In this document: one piece after another, positions 59,872 through 64,000 of the stretch
Layout of the letters: each line of letters opens with the position of its first letter
Numbering within the stretch: the first letter of the stretch is position 1
Source of the DNA: Sinorhizobium chiapasense
Lineage (GTDB): Bacteria; Pseudomonadota; Alphaproteobacteria; Rhizobiales; Rhizobiaceae
DNA: 64,000 nt
NCBI RefSeq assembly: GCF_036488675.1
Contig: NZ_CP133152.1
Span: 372,001 to 436,000 of the forward strand
Reading direction: 5' to 3'
Notes under the pieces: model-generated
The model's database searches: none
What the model was told of the DNA's origin: nothing
What the model saw: only the letters and a program-made list of their open reading frames with translations
Position numbers and translations under genes: made by a program

Positions 59872-60536
59872 TTTCTCTGTTGAAGACCTATAGGTGACGG
59901 TTCCCCATATCCGTCGGTGCTGTGCGCACTGTCTATCCTGCACCCGGTGCGACTCTAAAGAAAGTTTGATGCGACTTCGAACCAGCGACTATTTCGTAGT
60001 TTGTCGTCAATTGAAGCGTTCAGTTTTGCAGAGACTAGGAGCGAAGCGCTCTTCCCCAAGCTGCGTGCCCTGCGTCCACGACACCACGGTCTGCTTTCCT
60101 CGGAAAAAACCTTCAGTGCAAAAAAAATCTGAAGCGTGATCCCCGGATCCAGTACTTTGTTGGACGCGACGGGTAGTGGCTTGGCATCGCTTTTTTGCTC
60201 CACTTGCTTGTCAGAAACGATTCCTCTCAGTAATTAGGCCCTCGAGATTTCGGCCTCCTCCATGGGGGCTGTACCATTGGTGCGAGATCAGGGGATATCC
60301 AATGACGGGTTCGCCATGCGCATGGCGTCCGAGACTTTATCGGGCCCCACCGCAGGCTCGGGTCTAGCTTTTGCCAGTGCGGGCCAAGCAAAGGACGTGT
60401 ATGCAGCGTCAGAGACCGGCAACTGGCTCGAGAGCGGGCGGCTTGCTGTGGCGATAAATGAGAATAGTTAGATGAAGCGATGCCTATCTCAGCAAATTTG
60501 CCTGATAAATTCGCTTAAATATTGAAGGAGATGGGA
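59872..60536. other. Lower-GC intergenic region before the pseudaminic-acid genes
   Basis: About 660 bases with A-rich patches (for example eight A near 60120) and no supported gene. It must hold the promoter for pseB; TTGCCT near 60499 and TAAATA near 60516 are weak candidates. No repeat or insertion-sequence end recognised. Confidence 0.4.
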
Positions 60537-61535
60537 ATGATTTCTGGCAGCACCATACTTGTTACGGGCGGCACAGGGTCGTTTGGAAATGCGTTCGTCC
60601 CAATGACGCTCGCCAAGTATAACCCTGCAAAGATTATCATATACTCTCGAGACGAGATGAAGCAGTGGGAGATGGCGAAAAAATACGGAAACGATCCGCG
60701 CGTCCGCTTCTTCATCGGTGATGTTCGGGATCGTGAGCGCCTTTACCGAGCTCTGGACGGCGTGGACTACGTGGTTCATGCGGCTGCGACAAAGATTGTG
60801 CCAACGGCCGAATACAATCCATTCGAGTGCGTGAAGACGAATATCAATGGCGCCATGAATCTTATCGATGCCTGCATTGACAAAAAGGTGAAGCGGGTCG
60901 TCGCCCTGTCCACTGACAAGGCGAGCAGCCCGATCAATCTCTATGGCGCGACGAAACTGGCGTCAGATAAGCTGTTCGTTGCCGGCAATTCCTATGCCGG
61001 CGCACATGAAACTCGATTCGCCGTGGTTCGGTACGGCAACGTTATGGGATCTCGTGGATCGGTCATTCCTTTCTTTTTGTCTATCAAGCACAAGGGAGTG
61101 TTGCCGATTACCGATGAGCGGATGACACGCTTCATGATCTCGCTCGAGCAGGGCGTTGAGTTGGTCTGGCACGCCTTCGATGACATGGAGGGGGGAGAGA
61201 TATACGTCAAGAAGATCCCCTCGATGAAGGTTACCGATCTTGCCCGTACGATCGCGCCGGAGGCCAGGCTTGAAATTGTCGGCATCAGGCCTGGCGAAAA
61301 GCTTCATGAGCAAATGATTGGTGAGGAGGATGCCTTCCACACCTATGAGTATGAGGAGCATTTCAAGATACTCCCGGCCATTCATAATTGGACGGCATCG
61401 GAGGCTCGCATCAAGGATGGCAGGAAGGTTCCGGCCGGCTTCAGCTACACAAGCGACAACAACAGTGCGTGGATGACCTCGGAGGAGCTTCGAGCCTGGG
61501 TCGCCGCCAATGCCGAAAAGATTGGGAGCGTCTGA
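60537..61535 (+). CDS. pseB: UDP-GlcNAc 4,6-dehydratase, inverting (pseudaminic acid step 1)
   Basis: A 332-residue SDR-type dehydratase of the PseB/FlaA1 family. Nucleotide motif ILVTGGTGSFGNAF at residues 7-20, HAAATKIVPTAEYNPFECVK with the family Lys, LSTDKASSPINLYGATK with catalytic Asp-Lys and Tyr-x3-Lys, and RYGNVMGSRGSVIPFF. It makes the 4-keto-6-deoxy sugar that PseC aminates. ATG 60537 is chosen with GGAG six bases upstream. Corresponds by type to the FlaA1-like RkpL of the rhizobial rkp-3 region. Confidence 0.92.
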   Translation: MISGSTILVTGGTGSFGNAFVPMTLAKYNPAKIIIYSRDEMKQWEMAKKYGNDPRVRFFIGDVRDRERLYRALDGVDYVVHAAATKIVPTAEYNPFECVKTNINGAMNLIDACIDKKVKRVVALSTDKASSPINLYGATKLASDKLFVAGNSYAGAHETRFAVVRYGNVMGSRGSVIPFFLSIKHKGVLPITDERMTRFMISLEQGVELVWHAFDDMEGGEIYVKKIPSMKVTDLARTIAPEARLEIVGIRPGEKLHEQMIGEEDAFHTYEYEEHFKILPAIHNWTASEARIKDGRKVPAGFSYTSDNNSAWMTSEELRAWVAANAEKIGSV

Positions 61536-61538
61536 GCG

Positions 61539-62699
61539 ATGATCCCCTACGGGCGCCAAGACATTACGCAGGCTGACATCGACGTCGTCATAGACGTGCT
61601 CCGCTCAGATTTTCTTACGCAAGGCCCAATGGTGCCTCGTTTTGAGGAGGCTCTTATCGAGCACACGGGCGCCAAGTTCGCATTGGCGGTAAACAGCGCG
61701 ACATCGGCGCTTCATATTGCCTGTCTGGCGATGGGGCTGGGACCTGGCGACTGGTTGTGGACGACGCCTCTTACTTTTGTGGCGTCTGCCAATTGCGCGC
61801 TATATTGCGGAGCAAGGGTGGACTTCGTGGACGTGGACCCGCGGACTTACAATCTTTCCCCGGTCGAGCTTGAGCGGAAACTGGTGAAGGCTAAACGCGA
61901 CGGCTTGCTGCCCAAGATCGTGGTTTTGGTGCACCTCAGTGGCCAACCTTGCGCCCTGGCGGATTTCCATGAACTTGCAAGGCGATATGGGTTCAGGATC
62001 ATTGAGGATGCTTCCCACGCTATTGGCGGCAAATATCAGGGTGAACCGATCGGCAACTGCCGTTACAGCGATGTTACCGTCTTCAGTTTTCATCCGGTGA
62101 AGATCGTCACCACGGCGGAGGGGGGCGCCGCCCTGACGAACAGTAAAGAGCTTGCCGACAGGATGGCGCTGTTTCGCAGCCACGGGATCACACGCGATCC
62201 CGTGATCATGACGCACGAACCGGACGGCCCCTGGTACTATCAGCAAGTAGACCTTGGGTACAATTATCGTCTCACGGACATACAAGCGGCTTTGGGATTG
62301 AGCCAGATGGCTCGCCTTAACGAGTACGTCGCACGGCGCCATGCTCTGGCGCGGCGATATGACGAACTGCTTGCCGATCTCCCGGTGGTGACACCGTGGC
62401 AGCATCCCGACGGCTACTCTGGTCTGCACCTCTACGTGATCCGCCTGGAACTCGCGACGATTTCGAAGACCCGCCGCGCAGTATTCGAGGGGCTTCGAGC
62501 GCGGGGTATCGGCGTGAACCTGCATTATATTCCGGTCCACACTCAGCCCTATTACGCGAGGATGGGATTCCGCAACGGCGATTTCCCTGTAGCAGAACGG
62601 TACTACGATGAAGCGATTACATTGCCGATATTCCCGACCATGACGGAAGTGCAACAAGATGAGGTGGTGGCGGCCCTGGAGGCGGAGCTGACAACATGA
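61539..62699 (+). CDS. pseC: UDP-4-amino sugar aminotransferase (pseudaminic acid step 2)
   Basis: A 386-residue DegT/DnrJ/EryC1-class PLP enzyme. MIPYGRQDITQADIDVVIDV start, substrate/PLP region ALAVNSATSALHIACLA, EDASHAIGGKYQG with the PLP-ring Asp, and Schiff-base Lys in FSFHPVKIVTTAEGG near residue 188. It aminates the PseB product at C4. Starts three bases after pseB. Confidence 0.92.
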   Translation: MIPYGRQDITQADIDVVIDVLRSDFLTQGPMVPRFEEALIEHTGAKFALAVNSATSALHIACLAMGLGPGDWLWTTPLTFVASANCALYCGARVDFVDVDPRTYNLSPVELERKLVKAKRDGLLPKIVVLVHLSGQPCALADFHELARRYGFRIIEDASHAIGGKYQGEPIGNCRYSDVTVFSFHPVKIVTTAEGGAALTNSKELADRMALFRSHGITRDPVIMTHEPDGPWYYQQVDLGYNYRLTDIQAALGLSQMARLNEYVARRHALARRYDELLADLPVVTPWQHPDGYSGLHLYVIRLELATISKTRRAVFEGLRARGIGVNLHYIPVHTQPYYARMGFRNGDFPVAERYYDEAITLPIFPTMTEVQQDEVVAALEAELTT

Positions 62700-63400
62700 A
62701 GCTCGCCGTTATTCCAGCGCGAGGAGGAAGCAAGCGGATACCCCGCAAGAATATTAAGCAGTTCGGTGGGAGGCCTATGATCGCTTGGTCGATCAGCGCG
62801 GCAATTGAAAGTGGATGCTTCGATCGCATCATCGTATCCACAGATGACCAGGAAATCGCCGAGATTGCACAGCAATCAGGGGCTGACGTTCCATTCCTCC
62901 GGCCCGCCGAACTGTCTGACGACCACGCAACGACAAGTGAGGTCATTCGCCATGCAATCAGCTGGGTAGCCGAAAACTATGCGACTCCGGAACGGGTGTG
63001 CTGTATTTACGCAACAGCGCCCTTTCTGCGAGCGGACGACATAGCTGGGGGATTCGACCTACTCAAGTCAAGCGGGTTGGATTTTGTCTTCTCGGCAACG
63101 AGCTACGCCTTTCCAATCCAGCGTGCCATCAGGCTGACGGCGGAAGGACGGGTCGAAATGCTTATGCCCGAGCAGTTCAACATTCGTTCCCAGGACCTCG
63201 AGCCAGTCTATCATGACGCAGGCCAGTTCTATTGGGGACGGTCCGAAGCCTGGCTTGCAGGCAAGCCAGTCTTTTCAAACTCTGCAACTGCCGTCATTCT
63301 GCCCCGTTATCGCGTGCAAGATATCGATACACCCGACGACTGGTTGCGGGCAGAACTCATGTTTAAGGCTCTGTATGAATCTGGTGACACCTTCTCGTAG
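62696..63400 (+). CDS. pseF: Pseudaminic acid cytidylyltransferase
   Basis: A 234-residue CMP-sugar synthetase. KLAVIPARGGSKRIPRKNIK at the start is the CTP-binding loop; IIVSTDDQEIAEIA and YHDAGQFYWG are PseF/NeuA marks. It activates pseudaminic acid with CMP. ATGA overlap with pseC. Confidence 0.92.
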   Translation: MKLAVIPARGGSKRIPRKNIKQFGGRPMIAWSISAAIESGCFDRIIVSTDDQEIAEIAQQSGADVPFLRPAELSDDHATTSEVIRHAISWVAENYATPERVCCIYATAPFLRADDIAGGFDLLKSSGLDFVFSATSYAFPIQRAIRLTAEGRVEMLMPEQFNIRSQDLEPVYHDAGQFYWGRSEAWLAGKPVFSNSATAVILPRYRVQDIDTPDDWLRAELMFKALYESGDTFS

Positions 63401-64000
63401 ATGTGACGTGCTTTTTCGAGCCGATGCGTCGATTGACATCGGTACCGGTCACATCATGCGTTGCCTCACGCTCGCCGATATGCTGTCGGAGGCGGGCTTC
63501 GAATGCGGCTTTGTGTGCCGTGCTCATCGCGGGAATTTAATCGGACTCATCCGGCATAGGGGCTTTCCCGTGGCGGAGCTTCCCTTGGAGGTTAACGGGG
63601 AAAAACCGAATGACGGGAAGCTCGCCCACGCTCACTGGCTCGGTGTCGATTGGCAGACGGATGCGCGCCAAACTGTGGCAGCAATCGGAAATGTGCGTCC
63701 GGACTGGGTGGTCGTCGATCATTACGCACTTGATATTCGCTGGGAGCGGTTTCTACGCTCGTCCTGCAGATACCTCATGGTGCTAGACGATCTCGCAGAT
63801 CGTGAGCATGATTGCGATCTGCTGCTCGATCAGAGCCTTGGTAGGGTGGCGAGCGACTACCAACCGCTGACACCGGCGAACTGCCAGATTCGGGCGGGGG
63901 CACACTTCGCACTCCTTCGACCTCAGTTTGTGCAAAGGCGGTCCGATAGCCTCGCTCGGCGTCGGCAAACCGTTCCTTGTCGGCTGCTGGTGACGCTTGG
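63375..64000 (+). CDS. pseG: UDP-sugar hydrolase PseG (partial, runs off the right edge)
   Basis: About 208 codons of a PseG-type GT-B hydrolase that removes UDP before condensation to pseudaminic acid. The start gives DVLFRADASIDIGTGHIMRC, the G-x-GHxxR signature, then LADMLSEAGFECGFVCR, DWVVVDHYALDIRWE and VLDDLADREHDCDLLLDQ. The frame is open to the edge. ATG 63375 overlaps pseF by 26 bases; GTG 63384 is an alternative. PseH and PseI functions should lie beyond the window. Confidence 0.88.
   Translation, partial: MNLVTPSRRCDVLFRADASIDIGTGHIMRCLTLADMLSEAGFECGFVCRAHRGNLIGLIRHRGFPVAELPLEVNGEKPNDGKLAHAHWLGVDWQTDARQTVAAIGNVRPDWVVVDHYALDIRWERFLRSSCRYLMVLDDLADREHDCDLLLDQSLGRVASDYQPLTPANCQIRAGAHFALLRPQFVQRRSDSLARRRQTVPCRLLVTL

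Noticed and set aside
60262..60471. 69-codon open frame on the plus strand before pseB
   Set aside because: No ribosome site, low-complexity Ala/Gly/Ser composition, no recognisable homology.
1..64000. tRNA, rRNA, CRISPR arrays, complete insertion sequences, replication origin
   Set aside because: I looked for cloverleaf-like and CCA-ended segments, regular direct repeats with spacers, transposase motifs with terminal repeats and repABC genes, and found none convincing.

Overview
The window looks like a piece of a large secondary replicon (chromid or megaplasmid, pSymB type) of a Sinorhizobium/Ensifer species. Grounds: high GC throughout, one sugar or opine-type ABC transporter after another each beside its own LacI or GntR regulator, a ligD-ku operon, inositol and rhizopine (moc-like) genes, rhizobial intergenic mosaic repeats, and a pseudaminic-acid K-antigen locus at the right end. 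Species assignment is inference from gene content. I see no rRNA, tRNA, CRISPR array, complete insertion sequence or replication origin.

Layout. 1-1650: inositol-type periplasmic binding protein (cut by the window edge) and a TIM-barrel isomerase, each preceded by a GGAA-N6-TTCC box as described for the inositol repressor IolR. 1837-2428: toxin-antitoxin pair whose toxin is broken. 2583-9441: a 3-hydroxyisobutyrate dehydrogenase-like gene, then a leftward DNA-repair operon ligD-ku-TPR protein-hydrolase-xthA. 9535-15387: DUF1349 protein, a LacI repressor and its divergent ribose/xylose-class ABC transporter. 15563-24685: a four-carbon sugar-acid block (otnK, otnI, ltnD, MFS permease, GntR-like LacI repressor with three operators, otnC, then an FCD regulator, denD and an SDR) that funnels L-threonate and D-erythronate to dihydroxyacetone phosphate. 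24772-29248: a carbohydrate ABC transporter. 29249-30438: a stretch without ordinary genes that hides three about 30-residue membrane ORFs. 30439-32904: orphan KpsC-like protein, 47-residue membrane protein, and a ROK protein whose lobes are in permuted order. 33185-38195: GntR regulator and an NMT1/SsuABC-type transporter with two permeases plus a fumarylacetoacetase-family enzyme. 38305-40599: otsB-otsA trehalose synthesis.

40657-46562: LacI regulator divergent from mocD-mocE-mocF-like oxygenase genes, a PanB-like protein that has lost the PanB metal ligands, and purU; together they suggest an oxidative demethylation pathway with one-carbon disposal. 46914-58268: two cytoplasmic sulfatase-family enzymes, two DapA/NanA-family aldolases (one frameshifted), an FCD regulator and a complete Opp/Dpp-type ABC transporter, probably one catabolic system for a sulfated or otherwise esterified compound. 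58402-64000: KpsM-type capsule export permease, a lower-GC gene-poor stretch, and pseB-pseC-pseF-pseG (last one cut by the window edge) for CMP-pseudaminic acid.

Most of the window is therefore nutrient scavenging: each transporter sits beside a repressor and its own palindromic operators, many of which can be read directly. The most unusual items are the permuted ROK protein, the metal-ligand-less PanB paralogue in the moc-like cluster, the sulfatase/aldolase/Opp cluster, and the set of tiny membrane ORFs near 29.5-30.2 kb.
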